Below the pieces are notes generated by a model. It saw nothing but the letters and a program-made list of their open reading frames with translations. It was not told where the DNA came from and did no database searches. A stretch of 59,635 bases of DNA. Origin: an uncultured Lachnospiraceae bacterium. GTDB lineage: Bacteria; Bacillota; Clostridia; Lachnospirales; Lachnospiraceae. The stretch lies in contig CANPIM010000013.1 in NCBI GenBank assembly GCA_947574135.1, forward strand, positions 1 to 59,635, in the 5' to 3' direction. How positions within the stretch are numbered: the first letter of the stretch is position 1; the number at the start of each line of letters is the position of its first letter. Made by a program: the position numbers and the translations under genes. Shown piece by piece: positions 18,173-26,977 of this stretch.

Positions 18173-18721
18173 CTACAACGCCTCTTTCTTTTCCTGAAAC
18201 ACCCGGTTATTTTCCACAAGCTCCTCAAAGGTCACGGGCCGGTACCCGTTGATCATACAGCCTGCATTTAAGGCCCTGGGCTCCCGGCTCATGATCTCAT
18301 AGGTCCGACCCCTGTCTCCATGAATATGCCCGTAAATATGATAATGTCCTCTGTAATACCCATTCCACTCTGCAAGGGGAAAATGACACATGCAAATTTG
18401 GTTTTTCCCATCAATGATGTGCCTCATCTTGTCTATGGCCTCAAAATAGCTTCGGGCCTTTTCACTCCCAAGAATGGCCTGGTCATGGTTTCCCACAAGG
18501 AGAAATTTCCTGCCCTTTAGCTGTTCCAGATACCACTCTGCCGGCTTTTCGCTTTTGTAAATCAGATCCCCTCCGATATAAACCAGATCCGTATCCTTCA
18601 CCCTGCTGTTCCAGTTTTCTATTAACGCGTCATCCATTTCCTGCCAAGCAGAAAAGGGCCTTTTGTCAAAACGGATGGCATTGGCATGCCCCAGATGTAA
18701 ATCTGCCGTGTAATAAATCAT
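18173..18721 (-). CDS. calcineurin-type metallophosphoesterase (small)
   Basis: A 182-residue single-domain phosphoesterase with all family motifs: ADLHLGH (D-x-H) at the N-terminus, YIGGDLI (GD), LLVGNHDQ (GNHD), CHFPL, and GHIHGD (GHxH). The protein could hydrolyse a phosphodiester, nucleotide or phosphoprotein; the substrate is unknown. ATG 18721 is preferred because GAGAGGGAGGG precedes it and the beta-strand MIYYTADLH begins here. An ATG at 18766 that overlaps the previous stop codon as ATGA is also possible. It is the first of two phosphoesterases in this operon. Confidence 0.85.
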   Translation of the reverse strand: MIYYTADLHLGHANAIRFDKRPFSAWQEMDDALIENWNSRVKDTDLVYIGGDLIYKSEKPAEWYLEQLKGRKFLLVGNHDQAILGSEKARSYFEAIDKMRHIIDGKNQICMCHFPLAEWNGYYRGHYHIYGHIHGDRGRTYEIMSREPRALNAGCMINGYRPVTFEELVENNRVFQEKKEAL

Positions 18722-18762
18722 GCTTCCCTCCCTCTCTTGGGCCTTGCCTTTCATAGAAATCT

Positions 18763-19887
18763 TCACTTTATGGTACAGGCTCCGGAGGTATAGGCCTCCT
18801 TGAGCGCCTGTCCAAACAGCTGCACGGCCTCATATCTGTCAAAGATCTCCAGGCTGTCCTGCAAAAGCCGAAAGCCATAGACCGCCTCGTCCACATCCCC
18901 GGCAGATCGCAGCTGCTCCTCTACATCAACTACCAGAAGTATCCGTTCCCGATCCGGGCTGCGTCCCTCCACCACATCAGAAATACACTCCTCAAACTTT
19001 GGGTATTTTACCGTTAAAGTTCCATGAATCATATAGGTGCCGTCATAATTTTTATCCACCATCAAAACAGGCAGCTTCCGGGACGAAACCGGATCCGGCG
19101 CAGCAGTCAGGTGACTAATAAATTGAAAGGTATCCCGAAAATACACATAGTCTTTATACTCCTCTCCCTGCCGCTCGTCTGCAGAAATTTCCCCATACTC
19201 CTGGTCACTGATTTTTCCGGCCTTAAGGGCCGCCTCTCTGCATCTTTTACAGTCCCAATACATTAGTCCAATTACAGATCCTTCCTCAAGCCCCAGGGCT
19301 TTGGCCAGGGTAAAGGTATTATAGATCTCATGTACCTCTCCCAGCCGGATTCTGTCCGGATACTTCTCTTCCATATATCGTATCAGCCCCTCCACATCAT
19401 TTCCCCAGTAATATTGAAACCCATACTTTACGCTTATCAAATCAGAATAATATTTCCCATCCTTTCCCATACAAAGCCCATTGCTTGTATCATACCATCT
19501 GTGTTCAGAGATTCTTGTGTAAAAATCATCATCAAATTTTATAAATTCTTTCAGCGTCACCTCTATGGATTGCTTTTTGTAAGGGTAATTTACAATCCTG
19601 CAAGGGAACCACTGGGAAAGGTGTAAAAATATAGACATAACGCTCTCTATATCCTGCACTTTTACAGCCACCAGAATGTCAAAGGGCAGCCCGGACAGAT
19701 GATTCCATGCCTGTTCATAGGGTACACAGCTTTCATTTATCCATGTATACCTGCCCTGCCTGGAATAATAAATGGCAACCAGGGCAAATTTCATCCATTT
19801 TGGTATATTGGTAATGCAGTCCCGCTCCTTCCCAGAACCTCCCTCCCCGTAAACCGAGTACCAGTCGTCATCCGAGACAAAGGTCAT
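18763..19887 (-). CDS. unrecognised operon protein (374 aa)
   Basis: A soluble protein with no domain that I recognise. Aromatic-rich segments include MKFALVAIYYSRQGRYTWINE, FLHLSQWFPCRIVNY and VKYGFQYYWGNDVEGLIRYMEEKYPDRIRLGEVHEIYNTFTLAKALGL. A Cys pair lies in YWDCKRCREAAL. ATG 19887 is chosen because AAGGGGGGAAGGG lies directly upstream and the start overlaps the end of the preceding 69-codon gene by 20 bp, as expected for coupling. An ATG 12 codons further upstream has no such site. Confidence 0.65.
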   Translation of the reverse strand: MTFVSDDDWYSVYGEGGSGKERDCITNIPKWMKFALVAIYYSRQGRYTWINESCVPYEQAWNHLSGLPFDILVAVKVQDIESVMSIFLHLSQWFPCRIVNYPYKKQSIEVTLKEFIKFDDDFYTRISEHRWYDTSNGLCMGKDGKYYSDLISVKYGFQYYWGNDVEGLIRYMEEKYPDRIRLGEVHEIYNTFTLAKALGLEEGSVIGLMYWDCKRCREAALKAGKISDQEYGEISADERQGEEYKDYVYFRDTFQFISHLTAAPDPVSSRKLPVLMVDKNYDGTYMIHGTLTVKYPKFEECISDVVEGRSPDRERILLVVDVEEQLRSAGDVDEAVYGFRLLQDSLEIFDRYEAVQLFGQALKEAYTSGACTIK

Positions 19888-20077
19888 CCCTTCCCCCCTT
19901 AAGAAGCGCCACACTCTCTTCATCCCGAAAGGGCGGCGTTTCCACCTCCTCTTCCAGAAAGCACTGCAAAAAACTCCTAAACCACTCCGTTTCCGCGGGT
20001 CTCTCCTGGGGATCCCCGTTGGGCATGCCCAAAGTCCGGATCCACTCCTCCTGTGTAAATAATTTCATATTTATCAT
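19868..20077 (-). CDS. small unrecognised operon protein (69 aa)
   Basis: A 69-residue acidic protein beginning MINMKLFTQEEWIRTLGM, with an amphipathic helix FRSFLQCFLEEE. No family recognised. GAGAGGG lies 6 bases before the ATG. The stop codon overlaps the start of the next gene. It may be a small partner of the 374-residue protein, or a degraded N-terminal part of it, although no frameshift signature was seen. Confidence 0.5.
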   Translation of the reverse strand: MINMKLFTQEEWIRTLGMPNGDPQERPAETEWFRSFLQCFLEEEVETPPFRDEESVALLKGGRDDLCLG

Positions 20078-20090
20078 GCTATACCCTCTC

Positions 20091-20158
20091 TGTCACCCTA
20101 TTCTTTGAAAAATCAGCTCTTCCCTGTCACTCTATTCTCTGAAAAATCAGCTTTTCCC
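20091..20158. repeat. two 34-bp tandem repeats across a gene end
   Basis: Units 20091-20124 and 20125-20158 match at 31 of 34 positions. The second unit contains the stop codon of the 20147-20947 gene, so the first appears to be a duplicated gene end. Each unit carries GAAAAATCAGC followed by a pyrimidine run. Confidence 0.7.
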
Positions 20159-20947
20159 ATGAACCCCATCTGAAAGAACCCATCCTTCTCCTGTAAAATC
20201 CTCCCTTTGAATCATTGTAACGGTCCCCCTTCTGCACAAAATCTTCCCCTTGGCACCCTGAAATTCAAAATCATCTCCTGTATTTTCAATCCTTACCGTG
20301 TTCAGTCCCTCTGACCAGTGATAAGCTTTCACCACAGAGCTGGATGCATCCAGCCAGTTCCAGGACTCCACAGGGAAAATCCGAAAGTCGCACAAACCCT
20401 GCTCTTGGTCCGTTATGAGAATACTGTCCCGGGAAAAGGAGGACACATGCCGTCTTACGGAAACAGGAACCACGGCTTTATCTCCCTTTTTAAAATACGC
20501 CTCGCTGACCATAAAGCCTCCCGGCATCTTTATATACAAGTCCCCTGATAAAAGCTGCTTCCCAAGAAACAACCTTTTCTCCTCCGCTCTCTTGCTCCCA
20601 AGCGCAAGGCATTCCTCCAGATCTACGTCTGCCTCCATGCATTTCAGAATTTCCCTGGTCGTCTCTATGTCTTTAAAATCCAGATCTGCAAAGGCGGCCC
20701 GGTAGCAGCTGCCGGAGCGGGTATACAGCCGCAGCTCTTTTTCCTCCCGTTTGACCATAATCTTTAGAATCCGGGAGGTGTGAATGGGAAGCCCCTGGGG
20801 AAATTTGGAATTCCCATAGCATTCCCCATAGCCTACCGCTCTTTCTCTGTAAAATCCCAAATGCCATTTTTTTAACTGAAACGTAAGACTCACTCCTATC
20901 CATTTGCTGCGCCACGGGCCGGACGTGAAACGCCCTTTGGCCCACAC
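20147..20947 (-). CDS. unrecognised operon protein (266 aa)
   Basis: A soluble protein with mostly beta-type sequence in its C-terminal half (KGDKAVVPVSVRRHVSSFSRDSILITDQEQGLCDFRIFPVESWNW, LNTVRIENTGDDFEFQGAKGKILCRRGTVTMI). No named domain recognised. The only available start is GTG at 20947, since an in-frame stop lies four codons upstream; the ribosome binding site is poor (GGCAGGAAC), so the true start could be further in. It lies 34 bp after the KAP-like gene. Confidence 0.55.
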   Translation of the reverse strand: MWAKGRFTSGPWRSKWIGVSLTFQLKKWHLGFYRERAVGYGECYGNSKFPQGLPIHTSRILKIMVKREEKELRLYTRSGSCYRAAFADLDFKDIETTREILKCMEADVDLEECLALGSKRAEEKRLFLGKQLLSGDLYIKMPGGFMVSEAYFKKGDKAVVPVSVRRHVSSFSRDSILITDQEQGLCDFRIFPVESWNWLDASSSVVKAYHWSEGLNTVRIENTGDDFEFQGAKGKILCRRGTVTMIQREDFTGEGWVLSDGVHGKS

Positions 20948-20981
20948 GTTCCTGCCGGGTTAAGCATGCAGCTCTTGCTTT

Positions 20982-22628
20982 TTAGAAATCCCAATCGAAC
21001 AGGGCTTCTAATTCTTCATCTGTAAGGGAATTAGCGGATGCCTCCGGAGAGGGGCTTCTATCCATCCCAAAGAACAGGGGCTCCGCAAGGATCTCATCCT
21101 TTTTAAACATACGCAAAATCCCCTCCATGAACAGGTTGGTCTGCTGCTCGCTGTATAGCAGAAATTCCGGTCCCGTAAAATCCTGGTCCCCATAGGCTCT
21201 CTTTCCATATTCCTCCTGCAGCTTCCTATACCGGCAGGAAAGATTTTTCTGCAACCGAAAAAGCTCTTCGTAATCCATATTCCCTTCCTGAGACGGATTT
21301 TCCCAAAACAGCTCCTTTCGAAAGTATACCGTGGGAAAGACCTCATTTTCGGAAAGTCGAATGCCAAACAGCCAGTTTTGACCGGTCGCTTCCCCCCTAT
21401 GATAATACCTGTATTCCAAGCGCTTCCGATCCCAGGGGTTTTGATCTTTTTTCTGAAAATAACAGGAAAACACCTGATCCATCTTGTCAAACAAATACCG
21501 TTCCTGAAGGGTGGAACTTTCCGACGCTTCTCCCTCCTTCCTTTCCCTGCTATTTCTGCCGGATTCCGGCTGTATGTAAATCTCTCCTCTATCCAGCCTT
21601 ATCAATCGGCAAATATCCTCCACGCGCACAAAGGCCTGGCCCTCAAGGTTTTGTCCGCTTCCCACGTATTCCTCCAAAAGGGAAGCAAAAAACGCCATCA
21701 CATCCGAAAACCACCCATTCCATATATCCGGCCGTGGAAAATGAAGCTCCCCTAAGACACTTCCCATATAGTTCCATATTTCTGACCCTAACAGCTTTCT
21801 GACAAAGCCAAAGGAGGCCGAAAAGGTCATATGATCATACAATTCTGGGTAATTCAGCTGTATTCCGGAAAGAAGAAAGATACATTTCTTCTGTTTCTCC
21901 CTCTCCTGCTCCCCCTCCCCGTAGATTCCCCTGCTCTTGGCCACCCGATCCATCAGCGTAAAGGCCTGCTGCAGGCGCTTCACCCCCCGGAAGCTCCCCT
22001 CTGTCAGCAAATACACTGCCTGAAAATACCACTCTTTGTCGTAAAAGGGACAGATGTCTGTATGGGAAAGCTCTTGTGCAAGCTGCTCCTGATATAAGGC
22101 CTTTGGAAGCCTGTAGGTAAGGGGTATCAGCCTGTCATATTGTCTCTTTATCTCTCTGTCCGAGACAGAGTCCCCATATTTTTCCCGGATTCCCTGGAAA
22201 ACCACCTCTCTGTCAACGTCAAGAAGGATCACGCAATTCTCATAGGAAACGGATTTCTTTAAATACTCCAAAATCTCCACTGCCACAGCCGGCGAAAGGG
22301 CGTCCAGTCCGTCAACCATAAGGACACTCTTCTTATCCTTTCCCACGGCCGAGAGCTTCTCCCAAAAGCCATTGGTAAGCTCTGTCCGGGAAAAATCCGG
22401 TATGTCTCCTCCCTGGCCGGTATATCTGTCATAATTTCCCACATAAAACCATTGACAGAAAATTCCCTCTCTCTGAAGATTCTCCTGAATTTGAAGCAAC
22501 AGATGTCTCTTCCAATTCCAAAGGTCCAGTCCACCCTGGATGGACAGAGAAACCGGGGGTACGCATTCCCGGATAAAGGAACACAGCTCCTCCCCATAAC
22601 TCCTTACGGCCAAAACATTTTCCTGCAT
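20982..22628 (-). CDS. KAP-family P-loop NTPase-like protein with degenerate Walker A
   Basis: A 548-residue protein. Residues 97-180 match the KAP NTPase core: the Walker B strand KKSVLMVDGLDALSP, then ENCVILLDVDREVVFQGIREKYG and RLIPLTYRLP. Upstream, where GxWGxGKT is expected (about 26-44), the sequence is SIQGGLDLWNWKRHLLL. It keeps the strand and a lysine at 40 but lacks the glycine loop and Thr/Ser. It may not hydrolyse ATP in the usual way. The rest of the chain, from about 230, is unrecognised. KAP proteins are often membrane-inserted scaffolds or defence NTPases; no clear membrane insert is seen here. GAGGAGGG precedes the ATG. Confidence 0.7.
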   Translation of the reverse strand: MQENVLAVRSYGEELCSFIRECVPPVSLSIQGGLDLWNWKRHLLLQIQENLQREGIFCQWFYVGNYDRYTGQGGDIPDFSRTELTNGFWEKLSAVGKDKKSVLMVDGLDALSPAVAVEILEYLKKSVSYENCVILLDVDREVVFQGIREKYGDSVSDREIKRQYDRLIPLTYRLPKALYQEQLAQELSHTDICPFYDKEWYFQAVYLLTEGSFRGVKRLQQAFTLMDRVAKSRGIYGEGEQEREKQKKCIFLLSGIQLNYPELYDHMTFSASFGFVRKLLGSEIWNYMGSVLGELHFPRPDIWNGWFSDVMAFFASLLEEYVGSGQNLEGQAFVRVEDICRLIRLDRGEIYIQPESGRNSRERKEGEASESSTLQERYLFDKMDQVFSCYFQKKDQNPWDRKRLEYRYYHRGEATGQNWLFGIRLSENEVFPTVYFRKELFWENPSQEGNMDYEELFRLQKNLSCRYRKLQEEYGKRAYGDQDFTGPEFLLYSEQQTNLFMEGILRMFKKDEILAEPLFFGMDRSPSPEASANSLTDEELEALFDWDF

Positions 22629-22641
22629 TATGAATCCCTCC

Positions 22642-23874
22642 TCACTTTAACTGACCAATCTCATCCAAGGCCTTTATCATGGGCATAGAAAAGGGCATGG
22701 CGGCCTCCCACAAATCCCTCTCCAGATTCTCCGGTTCTCTGCTCTCCCCCCGTTTTTTTATGATGTGAAGATACCGAAGCACTGCCTTCTTATTGTCAAA
22801 GAATTTTTGAGCGCTTTCCTCCTCATACTCCTCCCTGGACAAATGAGGAGAAATCCCATATTTCTGATAAAGCTCCTGAAATTTATTCACATAACCACTA
22901 AGATTATGATTCACCCGGGTGGTGGTGAATAAATAACAATTTTTCCAGTCCGACGCATAGCCAAACCACAATTCAGCCTCCACCCGCGCCGTCTCATGCT
23001 GTTCTCTTTTCCTTCCCTTTTCCCCTTTGGGCTCCTGCAGGCTCACCCTTACATATTCAATCAACGCAATGATTCGCAGCATGGCGCAGAGATTTAGAAG
23101 CTGCCGGAAAAAGCAATGCCTGCAAAGCACAACCAGCTCCTCCCCCTCAAGCTTACGGCAAAGGGTCCTGGCCCTTCTGCAAAATTCCTCTATCTGCTCA
23201 TCTCTCTTTTCCTGGTCACTGCAGCTAAAAATTTCCGGATAAAGCTTCTCCAGCGTCTCAAGCTCCTCCTGGGCCCTGTCCCTTTCTTTTTCCGTGAATT
23301 TTGGCAGCCGCCTGCCATATTCGATGAGAAAGATCTCATAAATAGCCATGCTGAACAGCCAATCGATATAGGCATCCTTTTTTTCTGTCCTTCCCTGAAG
23401 CTGTCTCCTGCGAAAAAGCCTATCCTCTTCTGTGTACTCTTCCGGCAGCTCTTTCTCGTCCTCTCCCTCTCTGGAAATCCTGAGATAAGCCATGCACTCC
23501 CGCTCCATCACCTCCTGCGCCCTCCTCAGCAATATATACGGAGGCATTTCAAACTCCGGACAAAAGTCTGCATACACCATCTCTAAATTCAGTCCGTAGG
23601 GGGACTTTACAAATTCCTCCAGATTTCTCTGGCTGTCAAAATAAGAAAACATGGCCTGCCGATCCTTTAAAAAATTGTCCTCCAGATACTTTTGGAAGCG
23701 CCCGTCCTTTTTCAGAATATTTCCAATGGAAACCGCCAGATTTCCCGTGAGCAGCCCGCTCAAAAACTTCAGCTGCCCGGTATTGCTTTTGCCCTCCTTA
23801 TCAATATAGGCTTCCACGATTCCCCGGACTTCCCTTTTACAAGCCTCCAGCTTTCTGTGCTTCTCTTCCTTCAT
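22642..23874 (-). CDS. unrecognised helical operon protein (410 aa)
   Basis: A charged, largely alpha-helical protein beginning MKEEKHRKLEACKREVRG. It contains coiled-coil-like stretches such as FTEKERDRAQEELETLEKLY and an internal segment RHCFFRQLLNLCAMLRIIALIEYVRV that may be buried. No family recognised. ATG 23874 overlaps the preceding stop codon as ATGA, and GGAGGAGGG lies upstream; the 37 further in-frame residues upstream are antisense-like and excluded. It is 13 bp from the KAP-like gene and probably a partner of it. Confidence 0.65.
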   Translation of the reverse strand: MKEEKHRKLEACKREVRGIVEAYIDKEGKSNTGQLKFLSGLLTGNLAVSIGNILKKDGRFQKYLEDNFLKDRQAMFSYFDSQRNLEEFVKSPYGLNLEMVYADFCPEFEMPPYILLRRAQEVMERECMAYLRISREGEDEKELPEEYTEEDRLFRRRQLQGRTEKKDAYIDWLFSMAIYEIFLIEYGRRLPKFTEKERDRAQEELETLEKLYPEIFSCSDQEKRDEQIEEFCRRARTLCRKLEGEELVVLCRHCFFRQLLNLCAMLRIIALIEYVRVSLQEPKGEKGRKREQHETARVEAELWFGYASDWKNCYLFTTTRVNHNLSGYVNKFQELYQKYGISPHLSREEYEEESAQKFFDNKKAVLRYLHIIKKRGESREPENLERDLWEAAMPFSMPMIKALDEIGQLK

Positions 23875-24671
23875 AGGGTTCCCTCCTCCGTTTCCCAAAG
23901 CTCTTCCAGATGAACGATCTCCCGATAGAGGATTCGATGCCTGGTATTCAGCCTTAGATCCTGATGATAATGCCCGCAAAACCACTGTTTGTACGAAAGC
24001 TTTTCCTCCAGCTCCTGAAAATATTCTGTCAGAATATCCGGCTCATAGGACCTGCCCGACTCCCCCAGGTTCTTTGCAAGCATCTCCTGCATGCCTGTGG
24101 ACAGACAGTGGGTAATCACATAGTCCACCTGGTACTCTGCCTCTGAAAGCCGATCCCTTCCCGCCTGCATCTCCGCCTTTGTGGGAAGCTCCTGCTCCCA
24201 CCAGGACTCATGACGAATCCGGTAGGGCAGATCCTGCCGAAGGGCCCTTTTCCTATCCCTGTGGAAATTCGGGGAGCTTCTGTCCAAAATTCCCCCCTGC
24301 ATATCGTGGCTTTGGGCTCCCCCAAAGGTAAAAAAGGTGTGTCCTTCTATCCGAAAGATCTGGCCCCGCTCCAAAAGAAGAATCCGGTCCCTGACTATGT
24401 GGCGGACCAGGCCTCCCTGCCACGGCTCCAGAGGATACTCTGCAATCATATCATAATTCTCGTGGTTGCCCTGAACCCAGAGAATCCGAAAGGGCAGATT
24501 GGAAAGCCAGCGGGAGTGATAGGCAAATTCTCTGTCTCTGGCCCACAGAAGGCCAAAATCCCCGCATATGATAAGGTAATCCTTTTCCGTAAATGTATAG
24601 GGCAGCCGTTTCAGCCTCCGTCTGGAGAAGCGGGAAAAGCTGCCGTGGCAATCGCCGGTCAAATAAATCAC
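23871..24671 (-). CDS. calcineurin-type metallophosphoesterase (266 aa)
   Basis: A phosphoesterase with motifs TGDCHGS (D7, H9), IICGDFGLLW, WVQGNHENYD, a histidine in YVITHCLS and CGHYHQD. It belongs to the same superfamily as the 182-residue enzyme lower in the operon but has a longer insert (RGQIFRIEGHTFFTFGGAQSHD). The family acts on phosphodiesters, dinucleotide polyphosphates or phosphoproteins; the substrate is unknown. Both ends overlap neighbours as ATGA, showing tight translational coupling with the genes on either side. Confidence 0.85.
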   Translation of the reverse strand: MIYLTGDCHGSFSRFSRRRLKRLPYTFTEKDYLIICGDFGLLWARDREFAYHSRWLSNLPFRILWVQGNHENYDMIAEYPLEPWQGGLVRHIVRDRILLLERGQIFRIEGHTFFTFGGAQSHDMQGGILDRSSPNFHRDRKRALRQDLPYRIRHESWWEQELPTKAEMQAGRDRLSEAEYQVDYVITHCLSTGMQEMLAKNLGESGRSYEPDILTEYFQELEEKLSYKQWFCGHYHQDLRLNTRHRILYREIVHLEELWETEEGTL

Positions 24672-25888
24672 TGGGCTTCTCCTTGTCTCTGTGTGATCTC
24701 CACAACTCTGTGATACAGCTCGTCATCAGACAAGAGCTGGGTGTCAACGCGAAGCCTCTGTATCAGCTCCATTCCCCTTATCTTCTCCATTTGGAAGCCA
24801 AATCCCACAAAATACTCCCCAAACGGGCCGTCTTTCCGATCAAATAAATGCATCCACTCCTCCCGTACCTGCCGGGAATGCTCACAAAGGTACGTATAAA
24901 CCTGCTGCAGGGCCCATTCTTCGTAAATACCATAGGTAAAACCCTGGGTCAGCTCCCGGGCCTTGTACGCGGCCATCAGCCTTTCCATGGCTTCCCCATC
25001 CTCACATAAGCAGTACAGGGTCAAAAATCTTGCAAATTCTGTAGCCGCCTTGCTTTGTATTTCCTGGGGATCCACCCGTTCGCTGGATATTATCTCCCTG
25101 TCCGCACGAAAGGACTTACGCCATCCAATCTCATCCATGGGAAAGGCTAATTTCCCTATCTGCTTCTTGCTGAGAGCTCCTGCATCCAGGGTAAATCCTA
25201 TCATATCTGCGTCAATTTCTTCCTCGCTGTTTATCACACAGGCAATCCCCTCCGGACCGGTCTCCCGGGGAAACAGGGAGGGATTTACCTTATCCCGGAT
25301 GCATTCCTTTATTTTGCCGGCATGGTTGATATACCGGAGGGGAACATCCACCTCCTCCCATTTCTTACAGTACCTTTTGGTCTCTCCCCCCGCCGGGTAC
25401 ATTTCTCCATCCCTATCCCCCCTATCCTCCCAATAGCTTATCTGCACAAGCAGCTTTACGGTATTTAAATACAGACTTTTCACGACCAGCCTGGAGGCGG
25501 CATTTCCATATTTAAACAGGGGAACAAGAATGCTTTTACTATAGCTTTTGTCTGCATCCCCGGCGCTCTTCTCACGGCCATTGATGGAGATGGTTGCCCT
25601 GTTAAATATCCGCTGATACTGTTCAAGCAAGGTATCGCCATCTATGACAATTCCCCCCGGTCCTCCCTGGGGATTCTCCGTCTGCGCTCCCTCATCCTGG
25701 GAGCGGAAGCACACCTCCCGCTTTGACTCTCCCAGGGGAACCTTATAAAATACGGTGGAAAACGGCTCTCCCTTTTCCATTCTCTGCTGTGCTTCCCCCC
25801 GAAGCACCTCATAGTCGCCTCTATAGAAAGCGCTTAATTCCTGAATGAGATTCTCAATTTTATTGTCTAGCAAAGTCTTTTTCGCCAT
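24668..25888 (-). CDS. unrecognised protein, first gene of the 17-26 kb operon (406 aa)
   Basis: A soluble protein starting MAKKTLLDNKIENLIQELSAF. Distinct segments are GGIVIDGDTLLEQYQRIFNRATISING, ASRLVVKSLYLNTVKLLVQISYWEDRG and EIDADMIGFTLDAGALSKKQIGKLAFPMDEIGW. No domain recognised. The ATG at 25888 has AGGAGG 8 bases upstream; 16 further in-frame residues are less likely. It opens the operon, though no clear sigma-A promoter was found in the 144 bp up to the traX stop codon, so transcription may come from upstream. Confidence 0.65.
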   Translation of the reverse strand: MAKKTLLDNKIENLIQELSAFYRGDYEVLRGEAQQRMEKGEPFSTVFYKVPLGESKREVCFRSQDEGAQTENPQGGPGGIVIDGDTLLEQYQRIFNRATISINGREKSAGDADKSYSKSILVPLFKYGNAASRLVVKSLYLNTVKLLVQISYWEDRGDRDGEMYPAGGETKRYCKKWEEVDVPLRYINHAGKIKECIRDKVNPSLFPRETGPEGIACVINSEEEIDADMIGFTLDAGALSKKQIGKLAFPMDEIGWRKSFRADREIISSERVDPQEIQSKAATEFARFLTLYCLCEDGEAMERLMAAYKARELTQGFTYGIYEEWALQQVYTYLCEHSRQVREEWMHLFDRKDGPFGEYFVGFGFQMEKIRGMELIQRLRVDTQLLSDDELYHRVVEITQRQGEAQ

Positions 25889-26032
25889 TTTCTTTTCCTC
25901 CTGTGTTTTCTTTGATTTTACACCAAAAAGGCCCACAATGTTTCACTCGGTGAGCTGACTTTTTGATTTTCTTGATTTTTTATTGGAAAATTTTGGATAT
26001 TCAAAAAGATTCTGCTGCTCTGTATTGGAAGA

Positions 26033-26872
26033 TCAGAGCAGCGCCGGCAGGATCCACCTTCCCACTGCCGTCAATAGAAGGAGATGCATGGGATAAAAGA
26101 GATAGAAAAAGTATTTGGGCTGTCTCCCACGGGAGCCGTTGTAAAAGGCAATGGGAAGAAAGGCCAGTGCCCCCAGCATTTCCAGGCCCCCATACAGCAG
26201 CAGGGAGCCTATACATACAATATTTCGAACCAGAGTTCGATTTCGAAACAGATAAAAAAGCTCAATAAAGAATACCCCAAAGGCTCCGTAATCCGTGTGG
26301 AGAACATCCGCCCCCAGGGCAGCGGCAATGGCCAGTAGCGCTCCAAATATCCGCTGCTTTCCCCGGAAATACTCCAGGGCCCAGATGCCCAGAAGGCCCA
26401 GAAGCAGGGTGAAGAACACATTCTGATACAGCCAGAAAAAGGGCTCTCCCCAAAAGGCCAGATCAAAGGGAACCTCCGAGATCAGGCAGAAAAGCCCCAG
26501 GCGCAGGGCATATTTTTTTACATTTCGGGTGTGCAAAAAGCCCTCCACCAAAAGAAAGCAAAAGATAGGAAAGGCCAGACGGCCAATGGATCGGAGCATA
26601 ATATCCACATCAAACCAGAAATCCACCTGGTTGTCAGGAAGATTCCAGAAGCCCTTGTAGGGGGAGGTTCCCCGGCCGTTCATAAAGTACACCTCCAAAA
26701 GACAGCCTCCCACATGATCGATAAACATGGTTACAATGGCAATCCATTTCAGCATGCTCCCGCTAAGCCCGGCAAGGCCTCCAAAAACGGCGCCTGACTT
26801 TCTCTGCCCTGGCGCCGGCTTCCCCGCTGCGGTTCTCACCGGATTTCTGTCCTCTTCTCTACAGGCGCTCAT
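26033..26872 (-). CDS. TraX-family membrane protein
   Basis: A 279-residue protein with about eight hydrophobic helices after a cytoplasmic N-terminal tail of about 38 residues. Family signatures are SGSMLKWIAIVTMFIDHVGGCLLE, RSIGRLAFPIFCFLLVEGFLHT and RLGLFCLISEVPFDLAFWG. TraX was first described as the F-pilin acetylase of plasmids. Chromosomal Firmicutes members are common and may be acyltransferases; the function here is unknown. GGGAGGACAGGAA precedes the ATG. No conjugation genes are nearby. Confidence 0.88.
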   Translation of the reverse strand: MSACREEDRNPVRTAAGKPAPGQRKSGAVFGGLAGLSGSMLKWIAIVTMFIDHVGGCLLEVYFMNGRGTSPYKGFWNLPDNQVDFWFDVDIMLRSIGRLAFPIFCFLLVEGFLHTRNVKKYALRLGLFCLISEVPFDLAFWGEPFFWLYQNVFFTLLLGLLGIWALEYFRGKQRIFGALLAIAAALGADVLHTDYGAFGVFFIELFYLFRNRTLVRNIVCIGSLLLYGGLEMLGALAFLPIAFYNGSRGRQPKYFFYLFYPMHLLLLTAVGRWILPALL

Positions 26873-26977
26873 TTCCTGTCCTCCCTCTTACTGTCCGTCG
26901 GCGCCGGCCTTCCCTTGGCATTCTGCCCGGGAACATGCCTCTCTGCCCACAGCCTTCATTCCTTCCCTCTGGGCCTC

